Origin: JAXMCK01 sp046349395
Lineage (GTDB): Bacteria; Pseudomonadota; Alphaproteobacteria; Geminicoccales; Geminicoccaceae
DNA: 64,000 bases
Direction of reading: 5' to 3'
Assembly: GCA_046349395.1 (NCBI GenBank)
Contig: JAXMCK010000005.1
Location: forward strand, 496,001 to 560,000
Below are positions 1-7,986 of the stretch, in pieces. Position numbers and translations under genes: made by a program. The notes beneath the pieces were generated by a model, which worked only from the letters and a program-made list of their open reading frames with translations, did no database searches and was not told the origin of the DNA. The number at the start of each line of letters is the position of its first letter. The stretch's first letter is position 1.

Positions 1-466
1 GGCCCTTCAGGCCCATCAACTCGATCAGGAACACGGCACCCACGACCTCGGCCCCCACCTTGCTGATCAGCTCGACCGAGGCGTGCGCCGTGCCGCCCGT
101 CGCCAGCAGGTCGTCCATCAGCACGACCCGGCTCCCGGCCGGCACGAGCCCCGTGGCGATCTGCAGCGTGTCCGAGCCGTATTCGAGGTCGTAGGCGTGG
201 CTCACCACCTCGCCCGGCAGCTTGCCGACCTTCCGCACCATCGTGAACGGGATGCCGAGCTTGTACGCGACGGGTGCCGCGAAGATGAAGCCGCGGGATT
301 CGATGGCGGCCAGCAGGTCCGGCCGATAGGCTGACACGGCGTCGCTCAGCCGGTCCACGGTCTCTCGCCAGGCGGCCCCGTGACCGAGCAGGGTCGAGAT
401 GTCGTAGAACAGGATGCCCGGCTTCGGGAAATCGGGAATTGTGCGGATGTGCGCCTTCAGGTCCAT
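1..466 (-). CDS. apt: adenine phosphoribosyltransferase (3' part outside window)
   Basis: Purine salvage enzyme that joins adenine and PRPP to give AMP and pyrophosphate in the cytoplasm. The minus-strand reading starts at the ATG at 466 with MDLKAHIRTIPDFPKPGI, the usual Apt N-terminus. It carries the ESRGF segment and the PRPP-binding loop VLMDDLLATGGTA near residue 120. About 155 residues are visible; the family is about 170-180 long, so only the C-terminal tail lies beyond position 1. The gene is divergent from the DUF192 gene, with 28 bp between the two starts. Identification rests on the PRPP loop and overall match to the family. Confidence 0.93.
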   Translation of the reverse strand, partial: MDLKAHIRTIPDFPKPGILFYDISTLLGHGAAWRETVDRLSDAVSAYRPDLLAAIESRGFIFAAPVAYKLGIPFTMVRKVGKLPGEVVSHAYDLEYGSDTLQIATGLVPAGSRVVLMDDLLATGGTAHASVELISKVGAEVVGAVFLIELMGLKG

Positions 467-494
467 GCTCGTGCCCTCGGATGCCGCCGGGGAG

Positions 495-962
495 ATGCTT
501 CGCACGCGACCCACGCGTCGCCAAGCGGTCCTGGGCGCGGCCTTGTCGCTCGCCCTGAGTGCGACCTCGGCCTCGGCCTTCGACACCGGCAAGCTGGCCA
601 TCCGCACACGTGCCGGTGCCGTCCACGAGTTCACCATCGAACTCGCCGACACGCCCGGCCAGCGGGCCCAGGGGCTGATGTTCCGCGACAGCATGCCGGC
701 CGATCACGGCATGCTGTTCGATTTCCAGGAGCCGCAGGCGGTCGCCTTCTGGATGAAGAACACCAAGATCCCGCTCGACATGATCTTCGCGGCGACGGAC
801 GGCACCATCCTCGCCATCGCCGCCGACACCAAACCCTTCGACGAGACGCCGATCGGCCCGGGCGTGCCCGTCCGCGCCGTCCTCGAGGTCAACGCCGGCA
901 CCGCCGCCCGCCTCGGCATCGCGCCGGGCGACAAGCTGATGAGCCCGATCTTCGTCAAGTGA
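495..962 (+). CDS. DUF192 family secreted protein
   Basis: The chosen ATG at 495 follows a GGGGAG ribosome-binding site. A further in-frame ATG upstream at 414 would overlap apt and lacks a signal peptide at its front. The protein is about 155 residues with a signal peptide (MLRTRPTRRQAVLGAALSLA then an ATSASA cleavage region), so it is probably exported. The DUF192 core is clear: GLMFRDSMPADHGMLF, FWMKNTKIPLDMIF, and VRAVLEVNAGTAARLGI near the C-terminus. The biochemical function of DUF192 is not established. It is divergent from apt, so the two may share the short intergenic region for expression. Confidence 0.88.
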   Translation: MLRTRPTRRQAVLGAALSLALSATSASAFDTGKLAIRTRAGAVHEFTIELADTPGQRAQGLMFRDSMPADHGMLFDFQEPQAVAFWMKNTKIPLDMIFAATDGTILAIAADTKPFDETPIGPGVPVRAVLEVNAGTAARLGIAPGDKLMSPIFVK

Positions 963-1131
963 CGTCGGGCTGATCGGCGCGGCGTTCCGCGCCTGCGGTC
1001 CGCAGTGTCGCACCGGAGACCGTGTAGAACGTCGAGATTGAATTTCGCTCTTTAGTTCTTTCGACTTCCCCTAACTCGCGCGGGACGTTATATGCTGCTG
1101 GCAGGAAGCCTCACGCTCGGACCTGTACGCC

Positions 1132-1653
1132 ATGCGCTCACTGATCGCTCTAGCCGCTCTTCTCGTCGGCGGCCTCGCCGGCCAGGTCGAGGCGGCACCG
1201 GTTCCCCTCCCGATCCAGGTGACCGAGATCAACAAGATCTTCAGCAGCAACGTGAGCATCGGCACGCTCTGCTCGGGCAGTCCGGCGAACTGCAATCTCA
1301 ACAACTATATCGGCGTCTCCAGCGGCGGCACGACCCCGCTGCAGATCCGCATCAGCTCGACCGACACGAACAAGATCTTCGATCTGAACGTGAACGGCCC
1401 GACGCAGTTGAACGTGTCGGGAGAGATCCCGCTGGCCTACGGACTCATCGCCGTCGACAAGAACTTCAACAGCGGCACCGGCCCGAACGGGACTTACGGC
1501 ATCTCCTTCCGACTGCCCAACGGCATCACCACCGGCTCGATCAAGATCGAGGCCCTGGTCGGCACCGCCGTCGTGCCGCTGCCCGCGGCCGCCCTGCTGT
1601 TCGGCACGGGCCTTCTCGGCCTCGGCGCCTTCCGGCGCCGTTCTGCCGCCTGA
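1132..1653 (+). CDS. VPLPA-CTERM sorting-signal exported protein
   Basis: Small exported protein of 173 residues. An N-terminal signal peptide (MRSLIALAALLVGGLAGQVEA) is followed by a polar, Asn/Ser/Gly-rich middle of no recognised family. The C-terminus is a textbook sorting tail: VPLPAAALLFGTGLLGLGAF followed by RRR, that is motif, hydrophobic helix, basic end. In the family such tails are recognised by an exosortase-type membrane peptidase; no exosortase gene is in this window. The gene stands alone, with 169 bp upstream and a strong hairpin directly after its stop. The role of the mature domain is unknown. Confidence 0.85.
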   Translation: MRSLIALAALLVGGLAGQVEAAPVPLPIQVTEINKIFSSNVSIGTLCSGSPANCNLNNYIGVSSGGTTPLQIRISSTDTNKIFDLNVNGPTQLNVSGEIPLAYGLIAVDKNFNSGTGPNGTYGISFRLPNGITTGSIKIEALVGTAVVPLPAAALLFGTGLLGLGAFRRRSAA

Positions 1654-1660
1654 CGCGATG

Positions 1661-1694
1661 GCCGGCCACCACCGCTGATGGCGGGGTGGCCGGC
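1661..1694. terminator. bidirectional hairpin terminator between convergent genes
   Basis: Perfect 10-bp inverted repeat GCCGGCCACC / GGTGGCCGGC (1661-1670 and 1685-1694) with a 14-nt loop. It lies 8 bp after the VPLPA-CTERM stop and 6 bp before the stop of the opposite-strand gene. There is no long T tract, which is common in very GC-rich genomes. Confidence 0.65.
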
Positions 1695-1700
1695 GAGGCT

Positions 1701-2213
1701 CTACTTCACGATCTTGTACGTACCCGTCTTCCGGCCGCCACCGGCGTAGGTTCCGGCCTTGAGTTGCCCGAAATAATCGTCGGTGAACTCGTAGCCACCA
1801 GTGATGCCGGCATATTTGCCGGTGCCACCGAGGAACTTGGCACTGCCTTTCGCCGTCTCCGTCGCCGACGGGCCGACCTCCTCGTCCTCCGCGAAGATCA
1901 TGTCGCCGTCGGCGTCCGTATAGGTGCAGCGGCCCGAGAGCTTGTAGGCTCCTGTCTTGCTGTTGCTCGGACCCGCCATCATGCAACGTCCGGCCATATG
2001 GTCGAGGAGACTTCCGGGCACGTTGCCGACGATTCCGATGCTCACGTCACTGATATTGAAGTCCTCGCCGCCGCCGGTCGGCATGGTGACGGGCGCGTAG
2101 CTATAGATCCAGGTGACGTCGATTTTGCCCTCGGGCGGTATCCCGCCCGCGAGAACGGATGAGACGGGCAACACGAATGCGAGTGCCGCCGTGCAAAGTG
2201 AAGTACGGATCAT
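1701..2213 (-). CDS. secreted protein of unknown function
   Basis: 170-residue protein with a signal peptide (MIRTSLCTAALAFVLPVSSVLA). The mature part is rich in Gly, Thr and Asp and holds GRCTYTDADGDMIFAEDEE and FLGGTGKYAGITGGYEF. The latter resembles the G-T-G-K-Y-A motif of small exported beta-barrels of the allene-oxide-cyclase/dirigent type, but that is only a fold guess. An AGGA-type ribosome-binding site precedes the ATG at 2213. It is convergent with the VPLPA-CTERM gene, sharing the terminator at 1661-1694. No function is assigned. Confidence 0.7.
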   Translation of the reverse strand: MIRTSLCTAALAFVLPVSSVLAGGIPPEGKIDVTWIYSYAPVTMPTGGGEDFNISDVSIGIVGNVPGSLLDHMAGRCMMAGPSNSKTGAYKLSGRCTYTDADGDMIFAEDEEVGPSATETAKGSAKFLGGTGKYAGITGGYEFTDDYFGQLKAGTYAGGGRKTGTYKIVK

Positions 2214-2332
2214 GGTCCTCCCTCCGGTCGGATGATGCCGACCGCGTGGCTGCTATCGCCGAGGACCGTTTCACCCCTCTCAGCGGGGGCGGCTTAAGAA
2301 TAATCTGCTGTTTCGAGCCTGTCAGCTGGGGA

Positions 2333-3244
2333 TCAGAGGACGACCATGCCCTTGTGCTTGGCCTTCTCCTCCGGCTCGACGTGGATGATGATCCGCGCGC
2401 CGTCGACATCCTCCTTCAGCGCCGCCTCGATGCGGTCGCAGATGGCATGCGATTCGGCCACCCGCATGTCGCCCGGCACGACGAGGTGGAAGTCGATGAA
2501 GGTGCTCTTGCCGGCGTGCCGCGTGCGGACGTCGTGCGCCTCGATCGCCCCCTCCCCATGGGTCGCGATCACCTCCTTGATCCGGGCCAGAAGCTCGGGC
2601 GAGGCCGCCTCGTCCATCAGGCCGCTGACGGATTCCCGCACCAGCTGCCCGCCGGACCAGAGAATGTTCAGCGCTACGAGCGCCGCCAGGGCGGGGTCGA
2701 GCACCAGCCAGCCGGTGAGAGCCACGAGACCGACGCCGACCAGGACGCCGATCGAGGTGACGACGTCGGCCAGCAGATGCTTGCCGTCCGCGACCAGGGC
2801 CGGCGAGCGCCACCGCTTACCGCGGTCGATCAGCAGCCAGCACCAGAGCGCGTTCAGCACACTCGCCACGCCATTGACGACGAGGCCCACTACCGGCGCG
2901 TCGAGCGGCCGGGGGGAGATGTAGGCGAAATACGCCTCGCGCAGGATCGCGATGGCGGCCAGGACGATCAGCACGCCCTCGATCACGGCCGAGAAATACT
3001 CGGCCTTGTGATGGCCGTAGGGGTGGTTGGCGTCCGCCGGCCGCGCGCTGACCCGCAGCGCCACATAGGCGATGCCGGCCGCCACGACGTTGATGATGCT
3101 CTCGAGCGCGTCCGAGAACAGCGCCACGCTGCCCGTCAGCCACCATGCCGCGAACTTCAGCGCCAGGACGACGAGGCCGACGGCAACGCTGCCCGCCGCC
3201 AGCTGCGAGGCGCGATCGATGCCCGCTGGCGTGGCGGAAGACAT
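2333..3244 (-). CDS. cation diffusion facilitator family transporter
   Basis: Inner-membrane divalent metal/proton antiporter of the CDF family, 303 residues, the usual length. Transmembrane segments start near residue 15. The TM2 metal site reads SDALES and the TM5 site DGKHLLAD. Compared with the zinc exporter YiiP (DxxxD and HxxxD), the second TM2 acidic ligand is Ser, so metal preference may differ; this is inference. The cytoplasmic C-terminal domain includes VRTRHAGKSTFIDFHLVV and IIIHVEPE. The start at 3244 lies 12 bp after the aminotransferase stop on the same strand, so the two are probably co-transcribed. A longer reading through the aminotransferase region is out of frame with it and was rejected. 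Confidence 0.9.
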   Translation of the reverse strand: MSSATPAGIDRASQLAAGSVAVGLVVLALKFAAWWLTGSVALFSDALESIINVVAAGIAYVALRVSARPADANHPYGHHKAEYFSAVIEGVLIVLAAIAILREAYFAYISPRPLDAPVVGLVVNGVASVLNALWCWLLIDRGKRWRSPALVADGKHLLADVVTSIGVLVGVGLVALTGWLVLDPALAALVALNILWSGGQLVRESVSGLMDEAASPELLARIKEVIATHGEGAIEAHDVRTRHAGKSTFIDFHLVVPGDMRVAESHAICDRIEAALKEDVDGARIIIHVEPEEKAKHKGMVVL

Positions 3245-3255
3245 GGACACCGTGC

Positions 3256-4461
3256 CTAGTCCTTGAGGCCCTCGCAGAACCGGACGATCCGCGAGCAGGC
3301 GTCGCGCAGCGCCTGGGTCGAGGTGGCGTAGGAGATGCGGAAATAGGGATCGAGGCCGAAGGCGCTGCCGTGCACCACGGCGACACCCTCGTCCGCCAGG
3401 AGCTTGCTGGCGAAGGTCTCGCTGTCCTTGACGAAGGTGCCGTCCGGCGTGCGCTTGCCGATCGCCCCGGCACAGGACGGGTAGACGTAGAACGCGCCCT
3501 CGGGCTTCGGGCAGCGCAGGCCCGGGGCCGAGTTCAGCATGTCGACGACGAGATCGCGCCGGTCGCGATAGACCGCGTTGCGCTCGGGCAGAAAGTCGAG
3601 ATTGCCGTTGAGGGCCGCCGTCGCCGCCGCCTGGCTGATCGAGCAGGGATTCGAGGTCGACTGCGACTGGATCACGCCCATGGCCTTGATCAGCTCCTTC
3701 GGCCCGCCGGCATAGCCGATGCGCCAGCCGGTCATGGCGAAGGACTTCGATACGCCGTTCACGGTCAGCGTGCGGTCGCGCAGCTTGGGCTCGATCTGGA
3801 CCGGGGTCGTGAACTCGAAACCGTCGTAGACGAGGTGCTCGTACATGTCGTCGGTCAGCACCCAGACATGCGGGTGCTTCAGCAGAACGTCCGTCAGCGC
3901 CTTCAACTCGCCCGCCGTGTAGGCGGCACCCGTCGGGTTGTTGGGCGAGTTCAGGATCACCCACTTCGTCTTCGGCCCGATCGCGGCGTCGAGATCCTCA
4001 GGCAGGAGCTTGAAGCCCGTCTGCTCGGGGCAGGTCACGAAGACGGGCGTGCCGCCCGCCAGCATCACCATGTCGGGATAGGACACCCAGTAGGGGGCCG
4101 GCACGATCACCTCGTCGCCGGCCTCCACCGTCGCCATCAGCGCGTTGTAGAGCACCTGCTTGCCGCCGGTGCCGACGGTGATCTCGTCGAGGCCGTACTC
4201 GAGCCCGTTCTCGCGGGCGAACTTGCCCTGGATCGCCTTCTTCAGCTCGGGCGTACCGTCGACGGCGGTGTACTTCGTCTGCCCCTGCCGGATCGCCTCG
4301 ATCGCCGCCGCCTTGATGTGGTCCGGCGTGTCGAAATCGGGCTCGCCCGCACCCAGGCCGATGATGTCGCGCCCTTGCGCCTTCAGTTCGCGGGCGAGGT
4401 TCGTCACCGCGATCGTGGGCGACGGCTTGATACGGCCGAGGGCCGAGGACAGGATCGACAC
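3256..4461 (-). CDS. aspartate/aromatic aminotransferase, class I fold type I
   Basis: PLP-dependent aminotransferase of 401 residues, cytosolic, of the AatA/AspC Igamma type. It most likely interconverts aspartate and 2-oxoglutarate with oxaloacetate and glutamate. Visible signatures are the GAGEPDFDTPDHI N-terminal segment, NSPNNPTGAAY, the PLP-lysine motif SKSFAMTGWRIGY (Lys of SKS is the Schiff base), and a C-terminal Arg region FRISYATS. Its end is followed 12 bp later by the CDF transporter. Aromatic aminotransferase or prephenate activity is known in this family and cannot be excluded. Confidence 0.93.
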   Translation of the reverse strand: MSILSSALGRIKPSPTIAVTNLARELKAQGRDIIGLGAGEPDFDTPDHIKAAAIEAIRQGQTKYTAVDGTPELKKAIQGKFARENGLEYGLDEITVGTGGKQVLYNALMATVEAGDEVIVPAPYWVSYPDMVMLAGGTPVFVTCPEQTGFKLLPEDLDAAIGPKTKWVILNSPNNPTGAAYTAGELKALTDVLLKHPHVWVLTDDMYEHLVYDGFEFTTPVQIEPKLRDRTLTVNGVSKSFAMTGWRIGYAGGPKELIKAMGVIQSQSTSNPCSISQAAATAALNGNLDFLPERNAVYRDRRDLVVDMLNSAPGLRCPKPEGAFYVYPSCAGAIGKRTPDGTFVKDSETFASKLLADEGVAVVHGSAFGLDPYFRISYATSTQALRDACSRIVRFCEGLKD

Positions 4462-4570
4462 GGGGCTGGTCCTCCAGGATCAGGCGCGGCTTTTAGGGCA
4501 GCGCACCCCCGACTGGCAACGTGCGCAGGCAGTGCGTGGCAGCGCGGGCCGATCCCTGTAGGGTACGCCG

Positions 4571-4966
4571 ATGCACATGGTCCCGAAGCTGCGCGTGGCC
4601 CGACCGTCGGACGATCTGGCGGCCCTGGTCCGCTTCTACCGCGACGGCCTCGGCCTCACGGTTCTCTACGAGTTCGCGGACCATGACGGCTTCGACGGCG
4701 TGATGCTGGGCGAGCCGGGCGCTCCCTACCACTTCGAGTTCACCCGCGCCCACGGGCATGCCGCCGGCCGGGCGCCGAGCGAGGACAATCTGATCGTCCT
4801 CTATCTGCCGGATCCCGCCACATGGGAGGCGCGTGTGCGCCGGATGAAGAAGGCGGGCTACGCGCCCGTCCCGTCGTTCAATCCGTTCTGGGACCATGAG
4901 GGTGTCACCTTCGAGGACCCTGACGGCTACCGGGTCGTGCTGCAGCGCGCCGAATGGGCGCGATGA
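4571..4966 (+). CDS. VOC (glyoxalase/bleomycin resistance) family protein
   Basis: 131-residue single VOC-module protein. The N-terminal beta-alpha unit is LRVARPSDDLAALVRFYRDGLGL, and the C-terminal half ends with the characteristic VTFEDPDGYRVVLQ, where Glu is a typical metal ligand. The substrate cannot be told from sequence; family members include lactoylglutathione lyases and antibiotic-binding proteins. It is divergent from the aminotransferase, 109 bp away. The ATG at 4571 is used; a second ATG two codons on is also possible. Confidence 0.85.
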   Translation: MHMVPKLRVARPSDDLAALVRFYRDGLGLTVLYEFADHDGFDGVMLGEPGAPYHFEFTRAHGHAAGRAPSEDNLIVLYLPDPATWEARVRRMKKAGYAPVPSFNPFWDHEGVTFEDPDGYRVVLQRAEWAR

Positions 4967-5035
4967 CAAAAGGCCTATCCCGAGGCGCGCTTTGCAACCA
5001 TTACGCTCACTTCGCTTGACAAGCCCGGTGCTCGC

Positions 5036-6247
5036 ATGCGCGAGATGGACGTCAGTGGACGTAGCACGGGAGCGGCCATGCGGACGCGTGCACTGCACAA
5101 GACCCACCGCGAGTGCACCAAGGACTCGTTCGACACGGTAGCGTTGCTGCTCCAGGGCGGCGGGGCGCTCGGCGCCTACCAGTGCGGCGTTTACGAGGCG
5201 CTGGCCGAAGCCGACGTGATGCCGAACTGGATCGCCGGCATCTCGATCGGGGCCATCAACTCCGCGATCATCGCCGGCAACGATCCGCAGCACCGCGTGG
5301 CCAAGCTGCGCGGCTTCTGGGAACGCATCACCGACGGTCCGGCGAACGCCTGGCTCGACGCCGCAAAGAACACCTTCCGCGGCCACCAGATGCGCAGCCA
5401 GGTCAACAAGATGAACGCCGCCTGGGCGTTGGTGGCGGGTGCCCCGGGCTTCTTCACCCCGCGCGTCCCCATCCCCTTCTTCAGCCCGCTCGGCACAGCC
5501 GAATCGACGAGCTGGTACGACACCAGCCTGCTCCGCTCGACGCTCCTGGAATTCGTCGACTTCGACCTCGTCAATCACGGCCATTTGCGGCTCAGTGTGG
5601 GGGCCGTGAACGTGCGCAGCGGCAACTTCGTCTATTTCGATACCACCACGCACAAGATCGGGCCCGACCACATCATGGCGAGCGGCGCCCTCCCGCCGGG
5701 ATTCCCTGCCATCGAGATCGACGGCGAGTACTATTGGGACGGCGGCCTCGTCTCGAACACGCCGCTGCAATGGGTGGTCGACAACGAGCCAGGGGCCGAC
5801 GTGCTGGCCTTCCAGATCGACCTCTGGAGCGCTCGCGGCCCCATGCCCTCCTCGCTCCCGGACGTCGCCGTGCGGCAGAAGGAGATCCAGTTCTCCAGCC
5901 GCACCCGTGCCGGCACCAACGTCATCAAGCAGCGCCAGGTTCTCCGCGCCAAACTCTCCAAGTTCCTCAATGAGCTGCCCACCCAGCTCCAGTCCGGCGA
6001 CGGATACGACGAGCTGCGCGAGCTGGCGAACGACCGGGCCTACAACATCGTCCACCTGATCTACCGCTCGCAGCACTACGAAGGTGATTCGAAGGACTAC
6101 GAGTTCTCGCGGCTCAGCATGGAGGAGCATTGGCGCGCCGGGTACAACGACGCGGTGCGCTCGCTCCGCCATCCCGAGATCCTGCGCCACCCGCAGAACG
6201 CCGAGCGGCTCCTGACCTTCGACCTCCACGTGGACGGCCGCGACTGA
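5036..6247 (+). CDS. patatin-like phospholipase with C-terminal DUF3734
   Basis: 403-residue Ser/Asp-dyad acyl hydrolase. The oxyanion loop GGGALGAYQCGVYEAL lies at about residue 40, the nucleophile elbow GISIG (Ser) near 75, and the catalytic Asp in DGGLVSNTPL near 240. The last 130 residues form the DUF3734 region. No signal peptide, so probably cytoplasmic. Start choice is uncertain: ATGs at 5036, 5045 and 5078 are in frame, and a TTGAC box lies about 18 bp before the first. It directly precedes acetoacetate decarboxylase and 3-hydroxybutyrate dehydrogenase, which hints at polyhydroxybutyrate or lipid turnover; this is inference. Confidence 0.9.
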   Translation: MREMDVSGRSTGAAMRTRALHKTHRECTKDSFDTVALLLQGGGALGAYQCGVYEALAEADVMPNWIAGISIGAINSAIIAGNDPQHRVAKLRGFWERITDGPANAWLDAAKNTFRGHQMRSQVNKMNAAWALVAGAPGFFTPRVPIPFFSPLGTAESTSWYDTSLLRSTLLEFVDFDLVNHGHLRLSVGAVNVRSGNFVYFDTTTHKIGPDHIMASGALPPGFPAIEIDGEYYWDGGLVSNTPLQWVVDNEPGADVLAFQIDLWSARGPMPSSLPDVAVRQKEIQFSSRTRAGTNVIKQRQVLRAKLSKFLNELPTQLQSGDGYDELRELANDRAYNIVHLIYRSQHYEGDSKDYEFSRLSMEEHWRAGYNDAVRSLRHPEILRHPQNAERLLTFDLHVDGRD

Positions 6248-6310
6248 GCCCGTCACGGGATCGTAATCTTCGCCGCGCTATCGCGGCCGCACCAGGACGA
6301 GGAGATCGGA

Positions 6311-7057
6311 GTGAACGAGAAGGAAGTCCTCGAGCGCGCCTTCGCCATGCCGCTCACGAGCCCAGCCTATCCGAAGGGCCCCTACCGCTTCTACGACCGC
6401 GAGTTCCTCATCATCAGCTACCGCACCGATCCCGACCGCCTGGCGGCCGTCGTCCCGGCCCCGCTGCAGATCGACCGCGCCAACCCGATCGTGAAGTACG
6501 AGTTCATCCGCATGCCGGATTCGACCGGCTTCGGGGACTACACCGAGACGGGCCAGGTCATTCCGGTCACCTACAACAGCCGCCACGGCGGCTACACCCA
6601 CTGCATGTTCCTGAACGACCATCCGCCGATCGCCGGCGGCCGCGAGCTGTGGGGATTCCCCAAGAAGCTGGCCCAGCCGACGCTACGGAAAGAGATCGAT
6701 ACCCTCGTCGGCATGCTGGACTACGGGCCCGTCCGCGTCGCCCGCGGCACCATGGGCTACAAGCACGTGGCGGCCGACCACGCGGCCGTGCTGCAGGCGC
6801 TCCTCGCTCCCAACTGGCTGCTCAAGATCATCCCGCACGTCGACGGCACGCCCAGGATCTGCGAGATCGTCGAGTACTATCTTGAGGACGTGACGCTCAA
6901 GGGTGCCTGGAGCGGCCCGGCCGCCCTCGACCTGCACCCGCACGCATTGGCACCGGTCGCCGATCTGCCGGTTCTGGAGATCGTCTCGGCCCTGCACATC
7001 GTCGCCGACCTCACCCTCGGCTTGGGCAAGGTCGTCCACGACTATCTGGCCAAGTGA
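6311..7057 (+). CDS. adc: acetoacetate decarboxylase
   Basis: Decarboxylates acetoacetate to acetone and CO2 through a lysine Schiff base. 248 residues, the normal family length. The catalytic segment GRELWGFPKKLAQPTLR near residue 105-120 contains the adjacent lysines of the active site. The N-terminal YKGPYRFYDREFLIISYRTDP-type region is typical. A GTG start at 6311 with a GGAGATCGGAG ribosome-binding site is used. The stop is 16 bp before the ATG of 3-hydroxybutyrate dehydrogenase, so the two are an operon: 3-hydroxybutyrate to acetoacetate to acetone. Confidence 0.93.
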   Translation: MNEKEVLERAFAMPLTSPAYPKGPYRFYDREFLIISYRTDPDRLAAVVPAPLQIDRANPIVKYEFIRMPDSTGFGDYTETGQVIPVTYNSRHGGYTHCMFLNDHPPIAGGRELWGFPKKLAQPTLRKEIDTLVGMLDYGPVRVARGTMGYKHVAADHAAVLQALLAPNWLLKIIPHVDGTPRICEIVEYYLEDVTLKGAWSGPAALDLHPHALAPVADLPVLEIVSALHIVADLTLGLGKVVHDYLAK

Positions 7058-7073
7058 GCAAGGGAGAGAAGGC

Positions 7074-7856
7074 ATGGATCTGAAGAACAAGGTCGCCATC
7101 GTCACCGGTGCCGCCAGCGGCATCGGCAAGGAGATCGCCCTCGTCTATTCCAAGGCGGGTGCCGCCGTGGCGATCGCCGACCTCAACCAGGACGGTGCCG
7201 ATGCGGCCGCCGCCGAGATCGTCAAGGCCGGTGGCAAGGCGATCGGTGTCGCCATGGACGTCACCGACGAGGGCCAGGTCGATGCCGGCACGGCGAAGGT
7301 CGTCGAGCAGCTGGGCGGTGTCGACGTGCTGGTCAGCAATGCGGGCATCCAGATCGTCGAGCCGATGGACCAGTTCGACTTCGGCAAGTGGAAGAAGATG
7401 CTGGCGATCCACCTCGACGGCGCCTTCCTGACGACGCGGGCTGCACTCCGCGTCATGTACAAGCAAGGCCGCGGCGGCAGCATCATCTATATGGGCTCGG
7501 TGCACTCGAAGGAAGCCTCGGTGCTGAAGGCACCCTACGTCACCGCCAAGCACGGCCTGATCGGGCTCGCCAAGGTCGTGGCGAAGGAAGGGGCGAAGCA
7601 CGGTGTCCGCGCCAACGTCATCTGCCCGGGCTTCGTCCGCACACCCCTCGTCGACAAGCAGATCCCCGAGCAGGCGAAGGAGCTCGGCATCACCGAGGAG
7701 CAGGTGATCAAGAACGTGATGCTGAAGGAGACGGTCGACGGCGAGTTCACGACCGTCGACGACGTCGCCCAGGCCGCCCTCTTTTTCGCGGCCTTCCCGT
7801 CGAACGCGCTGACGGGCCAGTCGCTCATCGTCAGCCACGGCTGGTTCATGCAGTGA
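7074..7856 (+). CDS. 3-hydroxybutyrate dehydrogenase (SDR family)
   Basis: NAD-dependent oxidation of 3-hydroxybutyrate to acetoacetate. 260 residues, exactly the usual length of the D-3-hydroxybutyrate dehydrogenase family. The Rossmann motif is TGAASGIG at the N-terminus; then come NAG(I) near 90, the catalytic Ser in YMGSVHS, and YVTAKHG with the Tyr-x3-Lys pair. The ATG at 7074 follows an AGGGAGAG ribosome-binding site; in-frame codons upstream lie inside adc and are rejected. Second gene of the adc operon. A hairpin terminator follows at 7862. Confidence 0.92.
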   Translation: MDLKNKVAIVTGAASGIGKEIALVYSKAGAAVAIADLNQDGADAAAAEIVKAGGKAIGVAMDVTDEGQVDAGTAKVVEQLGGVDVLVSNAGIQIVEPMDQFDFGKWKKMLAIHLDGAFLTTRAALRVMYKQGRGGSIIYMGSVHSKEASVLKAPYVTAKHGLIGLAKVVAKEGAKHGVRANVICPGFVRTPLVDKQIPEQAKELGITEEQVIKNVMLKETVDGEFTTVDDVAQAALFFAAFPSNALTGQSLIVSHGWFMQ

Positions 7857-7861
7857 GGCCC

Positions 7862-7890
7862 GCGGCCGGTCGCCCGTAGCGGCCGGCCGC
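7862..7890 (+). terminator. putative hairpin terminator after the adc operon
   Basis: 8-bp perfect stem GCGGCCGG / CCGGCCGC with a 13-nt loop, starting 5 bp after the dehydrogenase stop and followed by CCTTCC. GC-rich with only a weak pyrimidine tail. Confidence 0.45.
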
Positions 7891-7986
7891 CCTTCCCCGG
7901 GTTGCCTGCCCCGCCTCCCTGCGGCAGGATGACCCGATCAAAGGCAGGCCCACGGAGGCCGCCGGTTACGAGCAGGGAGAGCCGCC

